Shown: positions 1-11,465, counted from the stretch's first letter. The stretch: DNA of 44,349 bases from Oehlia diaphana (GCA_003833135.1 QZLH01000353.1:44164-88512), one strand, 5' to 3'. Made by a program: numbers and translations. Notes: a model not told the origin generated them from the letters alone.

Positions 1-46
<46 letters not shown>
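1..46. repeat. poly(A) homopolymer at window edge
   Basis: The window opens with 46 uninterrupted A residues, followed by T-rich runs to about 235. Runs this long often mark contig edges or collapsed homopolymers in AT-rich fungal assemblies. No gene is visible in 1-300. Confidence 0.9.
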
Positions 47-49
<3 letters not shown>

Positions 50-300
50 AAAAAGTTTTTTTGTAATGTTATTTATTTTTTTTTTTTTTAGGTCGTCTTA
101 TTTTTAATAATAATTTTTTTTTTTTTATTTAATTTTTAATTACAAACTCAATACTTTTAAATATTTATTCATAATAAAAAATTTTTCTTATAATCTTTTT
201 TTAATGAAAAAAAAAAAAATTCTTTTTTTTTTTTGTTTATTATTTAAAATTGTGTCAAAGTTTGTTTCAATTAAAGCGTGAATTCGTATTTTTATTTTAG

Positions 301-515
301 AAAAATGAATTTATTAACATATTTATTTTTTTATTTCAGAAATGAATTTGTTAACACATTTATTTACTTTGGAAATATACTCGTTAACATACTTTTAAAA
401 ATGAATCCGCTAATACATTCATTTTTTTACTTTAGAAATGAACTCGTAATGAATTTGTTAACACATTTATTTTTTACTTTAGAAATGAACTCGAAATGGA
501 TTTGTTAACACATAA
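301..515. repeat. AT-rich minisatellite, about 5-6 degenerate units of 26-39 bp
   Basis: Units share the core AAATGAATTTGTTAACACAT followed by a T-rich spacer ending in ACTTTAG. The repeat keeps a reading frame open, giving a Phe/Asn/Leu-rich translation that is a by-product of the array. I do not regard it as a gene. Confidence 0.8.
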
Positions 516-2172
516 CTACTTAAAAGATAGGAATCTTTAAAAAAAGTCGTAAAAAAAAAAAAAAAAGTTTTAAATGAAGAAATTTTTTATGCGTCATATG
601 CGTTAATGCGTGACAGCGTAATACGCGTACGTTTTCAACAGTACTTACATCGATTATCGCTAATCGTTTATCATTTTTAATAAAAATTTTAAACCCTGAC
701 TTTCACGGATCCGTCGGCCCAATCATATTCCCATTCCCGAGAAGTCACTAATCTTGATTTACTGGGGTTTAATAATAAAATATAATAGTTATTCTAATAA
801 TTTAACCCACTGATATCCAAAATTTCAGATGGAATGTTCTTCAATTGTAAGCCTGTTTGTAACCATAATAATGGTTGGTTTTTCCTGATGAAATATAAAT
901 AAAATTTTTTCCTCAAATGAAAGTCCAAACTTTATGATATTACGAACAAATACGATTCTTCAAATAATAACATTACAATTTCTCTTACGCCCAATAATAT
1001 TGCTTATGACGCCTCAAATACACTATTTCCTTCTTTGACAATAGGAATTCGATTAAAAATATTCCCGGTATCCTGTTTGATAAACAGACGTATGTGTAAC
1101 GTGGATGTTTCGTCTGTGTTTTAATATTTATATTTAACTTTATTTAGGTTATCCAAAATTTATTTATTCAGTTAAAACAATTTGTTATTTATCGTGCATG
1201 ATCTATTTGATAGGATTTGACCCTGACAATCGGTAAATAAATGAACATTCGATTTATTTATTATTATCATTCGATAGGATGATCACACAGCCTCACAGCC
1301 CCCTTTTTCACTTTTGAAATTATCCTTTTTTTTATTTTATATATCAATTTTTAGTTAATTCAAAAAAAAAAAAGTTAATTCATATAAAAATGAGTTGTTT
1401 ATATGATTCAATAATGAAAATCATAAATACAAATATGGGATTATTCATATTTATTTATTCCCGATTATTTAAAAATTAGTATTGTTCATTTGAAAAACAT
1501 TTAGATTTTAAGATAAAAATTTTTTTTTTTTTTTTGGTGTTGATTTTCATTTCTTTGGAAAATTTAAAGATCTAACTGGCCAGTATTTTTTTTTTTTTGT
1601 TACAGTACCCACCATAGAATACGGGACTGAAAGGAACAAATTTGAGCGTATTAATTAATAGCATCCCGGGGTCAATGATTGGGGATCGGAGCATAATTTA
1701 TTAGAAATCTCAAGGATGATTTTTTTTCACACAAGATATTTGTAAATGGTGTTTCACTTGATGTATTGTTTTAAAATTTATTTATTATTTAAAAAAAAAT
1801 ACAATAAACTAAAAAAAATCCAATGCAACACTCGCATTATTTTAGGTGACTCACAAATGATTTCACATTTTTACATTTTTAATACATTTAATAATCGAGA
1901 AAATAAATACAATTAAAAAAAATAAAATAATGTAACAATTTAAAATCAAAAGTATATGAAATATGTGCATTGCGTATACGTCAAAACCAGAGTATGTTTA
2001 TTTAATTTAACTTTATTATTTTGTTTCACTTTATGTGGGAAGATAAAATTTTTTTTTTCATTTCCACATGTACGGTATATCATTTTGTAAATAAATAAAA
2101 AAAAATTATCTCGCCTATATTTATAAACATTATGTCATTTTAATGAATGGATATGTGCAGTTTAAGGAGGTG
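516..2172. other. intergenic, no gene seen
   Basis: AT-rich sequence with frequent stops in all frames. It has a slightly GC-richer patch at 590-730 and scattered homopolymers. I find no ORF, RNA gene or clear repeat. Confidence 0.6.
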
Positions 2173-2722
2173 ATTAAGCCTCAATATTTCCTAAGAACGT
2201 AACGAAAAATTGTCACTGAAACTTATCTATTGAATAAATTCACTTTTGTTGTAAAAAAAAATTTTTATATTTTCACGATTATTTATTTATTTTTTTTATT
2301 AGTATTAGGATTTATTTATTTTTTTATTATTATTAGGATTTTCACTAAATTATTATTTCTTAAACGTATAGCAAATAGATCTCAAAAAATTTTTTTTTTT
2401 TTTGAATAATGATTTTAAAACTATTTTGTGATTAAATAGCTCATTAAGCCTCAATATTTCCTAAGAAGGTAATGAACAATTATATTGTACTAGTTGCTAA
2501 AATTAGTTACCGTGGAGGCTTATTGATTATTAAATATGTTAAATCAATTACTTTCTATTTTTTTGACATGTAATTTTTTGACACGTACACATAATAAATT
2601 CATTCTCGTAAAAAAATAAAAAAAAAAATTTTTTTTTTTCTTCACAATTAATTATTTAATTTAATTTATCTATATATTATTATTATTAATTAGGTTTTCA
2701 TCAAATTATTCCTTAAACGTAT
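2173..2722 (+). repeat. diverged direct duplication (two copies)
   Basis: Copy 1 (about 2173-2370) and copy 2 (about 2443-2722) both start with ATTAAGCCTCAATATTTCCT. Both continue through AATAAATTCA, a poly-A/poly-T junction and an ATTATTATTA run, and end with TTAAACGTATA. The order of these blocks is the same, so this is one local duplication with indels rather than chance similarity. No coding capacity is seen. Confidence 0.7.
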
Positions 2723-2814
2723 ATTTTGATAATAATAACCGCAAATAAACAATTTTACTGTGGCTGTGATTTTTTTAAATTAGTATGCCAAGCCATTCAA
2801 GTCAAAAGTCCACT

Positions 2815-2996
2815 GCTATTGCAGCAGGTACCTGAAGTTTTCGCAGCAAATACCTGCTGAATTTGCGGCAGGTATCCGCTGAATTTGCAGCAGGTATCTG
2901 CTGGATTCATGACAGGTAACTGCTAGAATTGTGGCACTAGAATTGCGGCATATTTGCGGCAGGTACCTGCTGAATTTGCAGCAGGTACCTGACAGG
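2815..2996. repeat. GC-richer tandem array of a palindromic ~21-bp unit (GCAGGTACCTGC core)
   Basis: Seven or so units of about 20-22 bp alternate GCAGCAGGTACCTGCTG with AATTTGCAG-type spacers. The core GCAGGTACCTGC is a perfect palindrome, so the array can form many alternative hairpins. It is markedly GC-richer than its surroundings. Units are degenerate in the middle (2910-2950) and best conserved at the ends. Confidence 0.85.
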
Positions 2997-3120
2997 TTAC
3001 AAATATGGTATTTTATTTTTCTGGGTCAATTGATTTCACATTTATAGTAATCTACCGAATTATTGGATCCAAGCTAGTTTATTTCTTTTTTCAACGATAG
3101 TATGTTACAGAAATTATCAA

Positions 3121-3174
3121 GTTTTGGCCAGGCGTGATCTGCGTGTCATAGTGCTGGTCGAATTCTATGCCAAC
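3121..3174. repeat. fragment of the GGCC/AGTGCTGG interspersed repeat
   Basis: Contains TTTTGGCCAGG and GTGTCATAGTGCTGGTCGAA. These words recur with small changes at 5150-5385, 10547-10582, 31514-31549 and 31921-32041. Probably a remnant of a small non-autonomous element. Confidence 0.45.
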
Positions 3175-3739
3175 ATTATGTGGTATATGTGGTATTGGTT
3201 TTTTTGATCGACCTCATATAACAAAATCGGCATATTATATCTGATGATGAAACTCATAATGAATCTTTTCTCACACTAAAATCTCTATATACTATAGTAA
3301 TTTCTAATATCAATCATTCGACCTGTGACAATTATAAGATTTGATTTACAATCTTTTTTTACTGTATTGAAGAGCTTGCTTTTGATATTCCAAAGCTGTA
3401 TCTAAAAATTCATTGTAATCTTTCAGCAAACATTATGGTACTCATTTTAGGGTGGGATTCTTCTTATATGATGAATCTTACCTGATCTGATTGTAAAAAA
3501 GCAATCAAAATGTTTATGATAAAAAATAATTTGTAACAAAACCGTATTCGACGTAATTTCTATCAGAAAATCAAAAAAAAAACTGTCATTATTAAAATTT
3601 TTGATTAATGTGTCATTACAAATAATGAATCTACACCAATAATCATGTGATTTGATCTCCTGATGATGCTAGCTTATAAATATCTAATCATCTGATATTC
3701 ACTATCAAAAATTTTCCTGTTAAACGTTATTTACTATAT

Positions 3740-4790
3740 TCCATGCTTTGAATTTAAAAGAACTTGGAGTTTTTACAGAAAATATAAAATATTACGACAA
3801 TATACAGAAAATTCTTTACATCAAAATTGGTGATGGATCAAACAATTTGGTAGATCTTTTTATTCGGTTAAGGAAAAGAAAAGCGGGGGAAGGCATGGAA
3901 GTAGAAACTGAAAGAAAGGAAAACTTGACTATGACAGTCTTTTTTTCATCCTGGAAAATAGACTATATGATATCATTAAATTCGTGAAAGAGACCACCGT
4001 GACCTTTTGCGAAGTCCGCCATCATGAGATTACTTTGATGATTGCGATGTATACTGTAAATAAGTACTAGCTGGTATATGAGGAAACTATTGAAGATTTC
4101 TGGAAATATAAATCATTTACAGTAACCGTGCTCAATATCTTTTGAATAAAGTGAAATTGCTTATGTCAAGCAAGTGTAATAAAGATATTCATGTACTCCT
4201 ATACGAACCAATACTTGCAGATGAGGTGACAACTGTGAAATTTAGTGTCAATAATACTCTTAACTTGAAAGCCCTACTTTTAACAATAGAGGAAGAATTC
4301 AATCAGACATGCATTTTGATGTTTATGATTCTTGAGGAAACTGAGGTTACGATTTTCTCTTACCAAATCTCATGTTGGCTTATGCCGGATTTCAATTCAT
4401 TTGTTATAAAGGTAAATAAGATCATTTCTAGCTGAAAAACTGAAAAAGCTTTAGCAATGATGCATTATCTTGCTTTGCCAAATCTAGCTATTAAGATAAA
4501 GGTTCACGTGAGTTTTATTTGATCAATAGTTGGAATCCAACTGATGAAGAGACTAAATTTATTCGTAGCATATTACTTTTCAATCAGGTTGGAAGTGTCG
4601 ACTATAGCACAGATTGTGTTTTCAAAAATTTTATTAGGTCAGGACTCAGGACTTTTCGTGGTGGATTCTGGAAAAATACAGCTCACTGTTCCCATCTTTC
4701 AACTGTTAATCTCAAAGGATACACCAGTAAGTCTTAAAGTTGATGCTACATTTGGCGTGGATGGATTTCTAGATTTTTGCTAATAGCAAT
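3740..4790 (+). pseudogene. degenerate coding-like stretch, unknown origin
   Basis: This kilobase is less AT-rich than its surroundings and has four staggered plus-strand open stretches in different frames: 3748-3987, 4142-4435, 4519-4737 and 4544-4783. They are separated by single stops or shifts. The translations have ordinary amino-acid composition (charged Glu/Lys/Arg mixed with hydrophobics), unlike the Phe/Asn/Ile-rich nonsense elsewhere. The pattern fits a decayed gene or transposon ORF, or several small exons. I recognise no domain or catalytic motif and give no function. No typical GT-AG pair joins the pieces convincingly by eye. Confidence 0.35.
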
Positions 4791-5149
4791 TATTGTTGAG
4801 AATTGAGCGGGTAATTATTTGAAAGAGGATTTGTGAATAGTGGTAAATATGTTGGATTCCAATGAATAATTGGGCTTTGTGATGTTATCAAAAGAAGTAA
4901 GGGAACTAAAAACAAATTTTTGGTACGTGCTTTACTCGAATAATTATAAAAGTGTTACTATCAAACGTAATAGCCAACGTGACAAAATTTTTACTTGAAA
5001 TGTGATACTTGTGACTTTATTGTAAATTTTATTGCATAATAAATTCTCCGTAAATATCATTTTTTAATAATAACGTGATCTACTGTAATGTTATAACTTA
5101 TGATATAAATATTGCAATCACTCGATTTAAGATTTCAGTATGGTCGAAC

Positions 5150-5385
5150 TTTTGTTACAACTTGCAATATTTTTAGGTACACTAGTATTATTTTGGCCAG
5201 CACTTCAACGCATATGGCTCACTTGATCGGAATGTCGATCATTTTGGCCAAAATTAACGTTAATTTTAGCCAAAATGATCAACATCGCGAGTCAGATTAC
5301 TCAGATATCAAGACAAAATTAGAATTTTTTGTGCCATCTTAATTCCGGTCGGAATTAGATTTTGGCATAGCACAAATTATAATCT
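5150..5385. repeat. palindromic GGCC interspersed repeat with a 44-bp near-perfect palindrome
   Basis: Positions 5237-5257 and 5260-5280 are inverted copies of one another around a central CG, with one mismatch. Flanking copies of TTTTGGCC (about 5190) and TTCCGGTCGGAATTA (about 5342) show the same vocabulary. The surrounding 5112-5342 open frame is produced by these repeats and is probably not a gene. Confidence 0.75.
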
Positions 5386-5446
5386 GGCCTACATTATGGT
5401 CTACTAATGACCATATGTACCAATAACGATCTTTTTCTCAAAACAA

Positions 5447-5471
5447 CAGTGTATATCGAAGTTTAACTGTA
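5447..5471 (-). mobile_element. solo pogo/Tigger-like terminal inverted repeat
   Basis: Read on the minus strand the end is TACAGTTAAACTTCGATATA followed by CACTG. This resembles the CAGTTGAACCTCGATATA-type termini of pogo-clade Tc1/mariner elements, with a terminal TA. The element body would extend toward lower coordinates. I cannot find the partner end or any transposase. Confidence 0.4.
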
Positions 5472-5589
5472 CAAATTACATCAATAATCTTATACATAAC
5501 TAATGTACGTAATAAAAAAAGCATATTTTTTAAAGTGAAAAAGCATGACAAATTTCATAAGGATAGTCCTTGTCGCGATCGGATCTATT

Positions 5590-5702
5590 TCCCGAAGTAA
5601 ATTTTCTGAATGCTTGTTTCCCGTACTGGATTATTTTTCCAAAACTCCAATTTCCCGAATACCAATTCCTTGAATACCAATTTCCTGAAGCCCAATTTCC
5701 AA
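5590..5702. repeat. short tandem repeat, ~15-bp unit CCAATTTCCTGAATA
   Basis: Repeated units of CCAATTTCC(C/T)GAA(T/G) follow one another with a 15-16 bp period. They produce a repetitive Gly-Asn-Trp-Tyr-Ser translation on the minus strand (5530-5748) that should not be read as a protein. A related stretch in inverted orientation (AATTGGAGTTTCGGGAATTG and neighbours) lies at 6162-6250, so the two may be the subterminal repeats of one ~660-bp element. Confidence 0.65.
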
Positions 5703-6913
5703 CATCTAAATTATACTTTTTATAAGGATTAAGGAAATATTGCGTCAAGACTCAAGAATTTTATTGTCAAGTTATTAAATCTATGTACTTATTGTATGCA
5801 CCACTATGCAGTAGCAGCAGGTGATCTTTTTTTTTTATGGTTTCTCACTTCTCACGTAAAAAATGTTTATGCACAAATTGTATTATTATTTTATTATTAA
5901 TATTTTTTTTTTTATATTTATTTTAACCTTTTGATAATTTTAAATGTTATTTTATTTTGAATTTTGTCGTTTGATCAAAATGAAATGGGTTAAAAGAAAC
6001 CTAAAATCATGAGAAAATACTTAAGGAATTAATTAATTTTTTTTTTTTTAGTCATTATAATTTATTATAATAAATATAAATAAATTCTATTCTAAAAAAA
6101 AAAGAAAATTTCATACACCCATTTATTAAATCCAATAAAAATGTCCATTTAGGATATTAAAATGGGAAATTGGAGTTTCGGGAATTGATCCAGTTATTCC
6201 AGTTCAATTCGAGAAGAAATGGCCAATCGGAAAATTGACTTCAGGAAATGACATGTACAGGAAAATAGCAAACTAAAAACTAAATTTACATTATCGATAG
6301 TCGTCTTTTATTCCTTTAATATACTGTAAAACAAAGTTACAACTTATCAAATTGTACAACGTACTATCCGAAATTAATAAAAAAAAAATAAACCAGTATG
6401 CGGGTGTTTCATGATTTCCTCGATTATTTTTTTAATGTTGCAAAAAATATATAAGACCGTATCATTGGAATCACGTGATCGCAAAATAATAAGCTCGTAA
6501 AAGCTTTTTGTAGTGTATCATAAGCAAAAAGTGAAGACAATCAAATAAACAATTCTTTCACATTGTTTTAATCTCCCCCTTTGTATTATTAGCTAAGTCG
6601 TTCTAAAATATTCATGACTTTGGAGAACGAAAATATGCAATTTGCTCTAAACGACGAATGGAATAACTGAAGCATCGTCAAAGGTAATTTATAAAGTTTC
6701 TAGTAAATTCTTTAATCATATGATTTGACCAAAACCAAAAGTAAACATATTTAAAGTTTATCGGACTGGCTTATGAGAGATTTTCTTTATTGAATCAATA
6801 AATTATAAATTTAATCAGAATGTCAAAATAGAAAATAAAAAAAAAATTAAAAAATCGAAGGCTAAAACTATCAGAATAATGAGAATAATGATCACATGTT
6901 GATGTAAAAGGAA
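5703..6913. other. intergenic between repeat and gene A
   Basis: AT-rich and mostly non-coding. It includes the inverted GGGAATTG-type repeat at 6162-6250 and a CCAAT/E-box pair (ATTGG at 6464-6468, TCACGTGA at 6471-6478). The 18-codon open frame starting at 6614 is too short to call. Confidence 0.5.
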
Positions 6914-7396
6914 TTATTTTGACGAATTATTTGAATGATTCAAATAAGTATAAACTTGCTAAGGCTGATTTTTAATATCTGAATTAGATACAGGCATAAT
7001 AATAATATTTGTCTGAGGGGAATTAATATTAATCCTAAGTGAATTAAGCAAAGGAAAGAAATTTGGCTGGGGTGAATTTTTGATATATTGTGAGTAGAAT
7101 TGCGCGTTAGTATCTTCGTTGTTAGAAATGTCATTGAACGTGGATTGCGAAGGAGGATTATCGTTTGATGGATTATATTGCTGGTGATCAGGTTCCGGAG
7201 AAATACTTGTAGGTGTAGGATAATTATCACAGTTGTTCGTCACGTTGTTAGAAGAGTTAGTTTCTGTCAAAAAATGTTTCGTTTGAATATCAGAAGTTTG
7301 CGGTATATCATTAGAATTGCCATTATTGATTTCTCGAGATAAGCCCAGCGAGCTCACGAGGGACGAGATGCTAGGAATATTTTTATTGCTATCCAT
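6914..7396 (-). pseudogene. orphan gene A, Asn/Ser/Pro-rich protein interrupted by an in-frame TAG
   Basis: The reading frame starts at ATG 7396 and runs 145 codons to TAG at 6959-6961. It then stays open for 14 more codons to TAA at 6914-6916. The product is rich in Asn, Ser, Pro and Gln and looks disordered. Near the C-terminus is INSPQTNIIIMPVSNSDI, which matches gene B (26 kb, plus strand) at INSPQTNIIVIPATNSDV. Homology continues past the TAG: QVYTYLNH here, QVYAYLNH in B, both followed by six residues and a stop. The aligned B codon is CAG, so the TAG looks like a C-to-T change. It could be a young pseudogene, a protein ending at residue 145, or a readthrough gene of 160 residues. I recognise no known domain, and the function is unknown. 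An antisense-frame ORF at 6940-7230 is a shadow. Confidence 0.72.
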
Positions 7397-8913
7397 GGTT
7401 TATTTGATAATGTGATGATATTGAATTTTGAATTTTTGAATTTATAAATTGTTGGAATGATTGATGCAGGAATTTTTCAGAAGTTTTTATATTGATTAAA
7501 CACGTCACATTCGTCACAAGATCGAGTCATCTTATACACCATAAATCTTTTTTTTTTTGTCTAGTTTTGCGTAGCTAATTTTAGAAAACAATACTTAAAG
7601 CGTAACTAAACGCAACTAATTATATTATTCTAGTATAAACAACTCATGAAACGTTTATTTGTAGTAACCAGTGATTGTAAATGACACGTAGCGATATCTA
7701 CAAGCGTGTTCTTCGGTAACCTTTGGCGCCAATTTTTTTTAATTATCGTTATTACGTAATGTAAATTTTTAGATACCGAGAATGTACTTCTCATAATATC
7801 TAATGTTTTTTTATAATAGTTTTTTTCGATGAAATTAATCCATTCATTTACGTCGTTATTTCGAGAGATTTTTAAATTTTAACGCTAAATGATTTCTTAT
7901 ATCGACACAAACCAATCAAGATGACAAATTTGTAGCAGAAATATTAGCCGAAGCCAATAAAAAAATTGGAATCTATTACTCAATTTTAACTTGTAGTCAT
8001 TGACTGTTAATTTGTTTAAATGTGCAATATAAGATACTGTATATACGAGATATACAGTACCGGTACGTTAAATTCACGTTAGTATTACGCACTATCTCTT
8101 TTACCAAAACATTGTATATCATTTCAATAACAATTTGCAACCGAGTATCAAAGGTTATATATATATATATATATATTTTTTATTAGTAGAGCTACTATTA
8201 AAAAAAATCGTAAACGAGATAAAACATGATTAATTATGTGAAATCTCCACTATATCATCATAATAAGCCACTATCAACAACTACCTTCAGTTATTATTAG
8301 TCATAATGTATTCAGAAAGGTACAATATACTGTACAGTGTATTAATGATTTAGCCAATGATTGTAGATTTTAGCTTACTATCTAATTTACTTAAATTATA
8401 AAGTAATAGACTAAATGATATTGTAAACTGAGCGAAGGAATATTGGGAATATTGGAAATTAAACATCAAATATTATAATCAGAAATATGGATCTTATCAT
8501 TCACTATAATCACGTAATTAGTAAACTGAAACTATTTCAATATACGTAATTTGGAGCCCTAATCCGGTGTAGGACTTGAGCCTGTCATAAAGATGTTTGC
8601 CGCCTCAAACTACAAAAAAAAAATTGACAATTCTCGAGTTTTAAAATAAAAGTATAAAAATAAAGAAAGAAAATAATTTCTAAATCTCTTAGCAAAACCT
8701 CAACCCAATGTATTTATAGATAATTCTCAAAATAAATTAAACAAAAAACAAGTTAAAATAACAATCTCTATTTCCTGAAATTAATATGAAATGATTGCTA
8801 CCCTTCGTGGTCCACTCAGATTCAATTACCCATATGTTCAATTGTTGCACACTAAGAAACGTATCCGACGTTAACATCTTTCTGCTTGAAATTCTCAAAA
8901 ATGAAAGTAGAAT
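7397..8913. other. intergenic, no gene seen; short (TA)n at about 8157-8176
   Basis: AT-rich sequence with no ORF of note on either strand. It contains a dinucleotide TA microsatellite of about 10 units. Upstream of gene A (7400-7560 on the minus strand) I see no motif distinctive enough to call a promoter. Confidence 0.55.
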
Positions 8914-9012
8914 TTTGTCGGGATTTTGACTTGTCAGGATTTTGACTTGTCAAGATATTGAATTGTCGAGATTTTATTGTCGGTCGCTCAAATGATTTTC
9001 GAGATTTCGTAC
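8914..9012. repeat. 16-bp tandem repeat of the CCCGA family (GGATTTTGACTTGTC)
   Basis: At least five units of ATTTTGACTTGTC(A/G)(G/A)G follow with a 16-bp period and end in GAGATTTCGTACC. The same vocabulary, often inverted as AATCCCGAA, occurs at 27094-27231, 32085-32140 and 42160-42471. An open frame at 8958-9185 starts inside this array and is probably not a gene. Confidence 0.75.
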
Positions 9013-9189
9013 CAAAACCACTTTATGAGTACCTCGTTAGTATAATTCCAATAGTTTTTAATAGTAGAATATTTCAAATTGTTATAGTCCTTTTATCTGT
9101 TATTGAAAGAATTATTTGCAAGCAAATAATTATTTCCAGATTAACGAGAAAAAATGCGGAACATCAAAAATATGTTGCCAAGTAATTCA

Positions 9190-10203
9190 AAGGAGATCAA
9201 TCATCAATGTTCTTTTATTTTTTACCATCATGGTAAGTAAACTTCGGTCATTGCATCTAAAAAAAAAAAAATAAATAAATTACAGTATAAATTAAATTGC
9301 TTCTTTAAAAATAAAAGATACACGAAATTTTTACGTACATGTTAACCACCTAATTTTGTTATATACTACGTTTAACAAGTTTAAGTTTAATTTACTTAAG
9401 AATTTTTTTAAATTTAGAAAAAACTTTACCAATTTTTTTGTGCATAATAGTATCGTTAAAAATTTGCGTTCACCAAAATTATTGTATCGTGTAATAATAT
9501 TATCGCCTAAATTTTGATTGGTTCAATTGACCCTAAAAACTTTAAGGTATTGTTTAAAAGAATAACTTAGAAGCAAACAAGAATCATTTTTTTTGCACTC
9601 TATTTATAATCAAAATAAACGATAAACATAATAAAGAAATTTACAGTGCATTATATAACGAATTGAAAATCGAAATTTACTAATGATCGACATTAATTGA
9701 AACTTTTTTGCAGATCACGAATTAATAGAATTTTAATATCTCTGTGATCATAAACAATTTAGTTGCTTGTTCAGTTTGAATAACTGTTGAAATTGTTGCG
9801 ACAAAGTAAAAACATAAGCGCGACACGATAAACTTCCTTTTAATTGTTGCTGATTTACTTATTTATATAGGGACGAATTTTTTAGATTATCCGATTATTC
9901 GATATTTTACTTGGGTCAATTAGATATTATACTGCGGGATAGAGATGAGTGCCGAAATGATTTCTAAATCACGTGACATGCGTTTAAATAAATGCAGGTG
10001 AAAACTTATACGTGCTCGTGCATAATGCCAGTTTGCTACTGTATGATCTACAGTACGTTGGACAACTTGGACATACAATTTAATTTTGATAATTTACTGT
10101 GCATTACCTTTACACTCAACCAATAGCTTATAGCAACAATTAATCAGCTTTAGATTTCTAAAAAAAAAAAATTCTTACTAATTATTTAAAATTTTAAATA
10201 AGT
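9190..10203. other. intergenic, no gene seen
   Basis: AT-rich, with stops in all frames. One TCACGTGA octamer lies at 9969-9976. Nothing else could be supported. Confidence 0.55.
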
Positions 10204-10254
10204 TGACCAATAATTTTTAAAGTTCATAACTTAAACTTTAAAAATTATTGGTTA
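10204..10254. repeat. 21-bp inverted repeat (hairpin) bounded by CCAAT
   Basis: Arms 10204-10224 and 10234-10254 pair with one mismatch (perfect for the inner 18 bp) around a 9-nt loop. Each arm carries CCAATAATTTTTAAAGTT. This could be a minimal MITE or foldback, or a hairpin in a transcript. It is AT-rich, so some inverted repeats are expected by chance, but 18 perfect pairs is notable. Confidence 0.75.
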
Positions 10255-10546
10255 ATTTTCTTTAAAAAAAATGTTAGCATTTTAAAAATAATAATTTAAT
10301 TTTAATACCTAAATTTGAGACTATATAATTTTTATATAATATGCCAGCATTAAGCATCAGGAAAATTAATCATGTAAGATTTTAAACCGAAAAAAATGAA
10401 AGGAGGGGTATGACACTGGTAACGGGTATTTATCACGTGAATAATTTTCTGGAAATACGGAGAAATTAACATCAAAAGCGATATTTTTGTACTTTATTAT
10501 ATTTCATAAAGTGAAATTAGTGTGGCAGTTGAATCACATGATTAAT

Positions 10547-10582
10547 AGTGTCGGCCGAAATTATGCAATTCCGGCCAGCACT
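10547..10582. repeat. short GGCC palindrome of the interspersed AGTGCTGG family
   Basis: AGTGTCGGCCGAAATT and AATTCCGGCCAGCACT face each other across 4 bp, with three mismatches. The same words occur at 3.1, 5.2, 31.5 and 31.9 kb. Confidence 0.6.
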
Positions 10583-11168
10583 ATCCAGTTAAAATTACGG
10601 TCGATTTTTGTCCCCACACTTTGAACTGAAGTTCATGCTTAATGAACTTTGTAATTTGTATTATTATTTCATGATGCCAGAAATAACGGTAGATTCTTTA
10701 GTGATGATAGAATTGAAAGTCTTCTACCTAATACTGTATGATATAGCTATCGTCTGACGTGGTCAATATCATAGCAATCGAATGTTGCGCATATTATTAT
10801 TTAACAACAGAATAAAAATCAGGATCCATATACATGCTGAGTACAGCATAATATCTATAAATCTCGTTTATTGTTTCGTTTAAGTATATTTTTAACATAA
10901 AAGGTAATATTAATATAATATGTAAACATGCTAATTTTTGCATTTCTTAAAAAAAAAATATACAGTATTTGAAATTATATCCATAAAATATTTAATTCAT
11001 ATATTGTACTTATTAAGATCTTAAATTGAATATGCTTAATTTTTAAGAAGACTAGCAGTATAATAGTAGTGGTACCGCAGTATTGATACATTACGTCGTT
11101 ACGTTAAGGAAAGAATATCTAATATGCCAGATCTGTCAATTTGTTTTTTATTGAAATTTTTTTTTTTT

Positions 11169-11393
11169 TTAAAACGTAATTCCATTGAAAAATTGATTTA
11201 TAAATGGATCATTTACAGATTGTTGAGGAAGGTTTATTATCCGATTCAAATTATTTATTGCTGATTCTTGTATTTCGTTCATTCGTTGTCTTACATATCG
11301 ATTTCGCCTTCTTTGTTTAATCTTTCGTGATCCATATGTTTTCACATTATTAGTGAAGTGAGTAAGCAATTTTGAAGATCTATTAGAAATCAT
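11169..11393 (-). CDS. orphan exon/gene C, small basic protein paralogous to gene D exon 2
   Basis: A 74-codon frame (ATG 11393 to TAA 11169) encodes a basic protein with an Arg/Lys-rich middle (KIKQRRRNRYVRQR). Its C-terminus RIINLPQQSVNDPFINQFFNG matches RIMNLPPQITNDQSIYQFFNG in gene D at 39.2 kb. Many codon differences are synonymous (CGG/AGA, AAC/AAT, CCT/CCA), which suggests both were selected as protein. In D this part is a last exon. Here the ATG may likewise be internal, since TTTCTAATAG just inside the frame (about 11381-11390) could be a branch-point plus acceptor in the same phase as in D. Upstream exons are not identified with confidence, but the broken ORF at 11466-11674 is a candidate. 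The function is unknown. The basic patch suggests nucleic-acid binding or nuclear targeting, which is inference only. Confidence 0.6.
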   Translation of the reverse strand: MISNRSSKLLTHFTNNVKTYGSRKIKQRRRNRYVRQRMNEIQESAINNLNRIINLPQQSVNDPFINQFFNGITF

Positions 11394-11465
11394 TATCGTG
11401 TATATAGGTATTGTTTTTAAGGAAAAGTTTCATTCTTTAGAAAATTAAAAACAGTCGGGTTAATA

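Noticed and set aside
278..508. 76-codon Phe/Asn/Leu-rich frame
   Set aside because: Encoded by the minisatellite at 301-515.
5530..5748. Gly-Asn-Trp-Tyr-Ser repeat protein on the minus strand
   Set aside because: The repeat comes from a 15-bp DNA tandem array. There is no sign of a signal peptide or selection.
8958..9185. 75-codon frame with hydrophobic middle
   Set aside because: Begins inside a 16-bp tandem repeat. The Ile/Val-rich segment is common in AT-rich chance frames. Kept only as an unlikely possibility.
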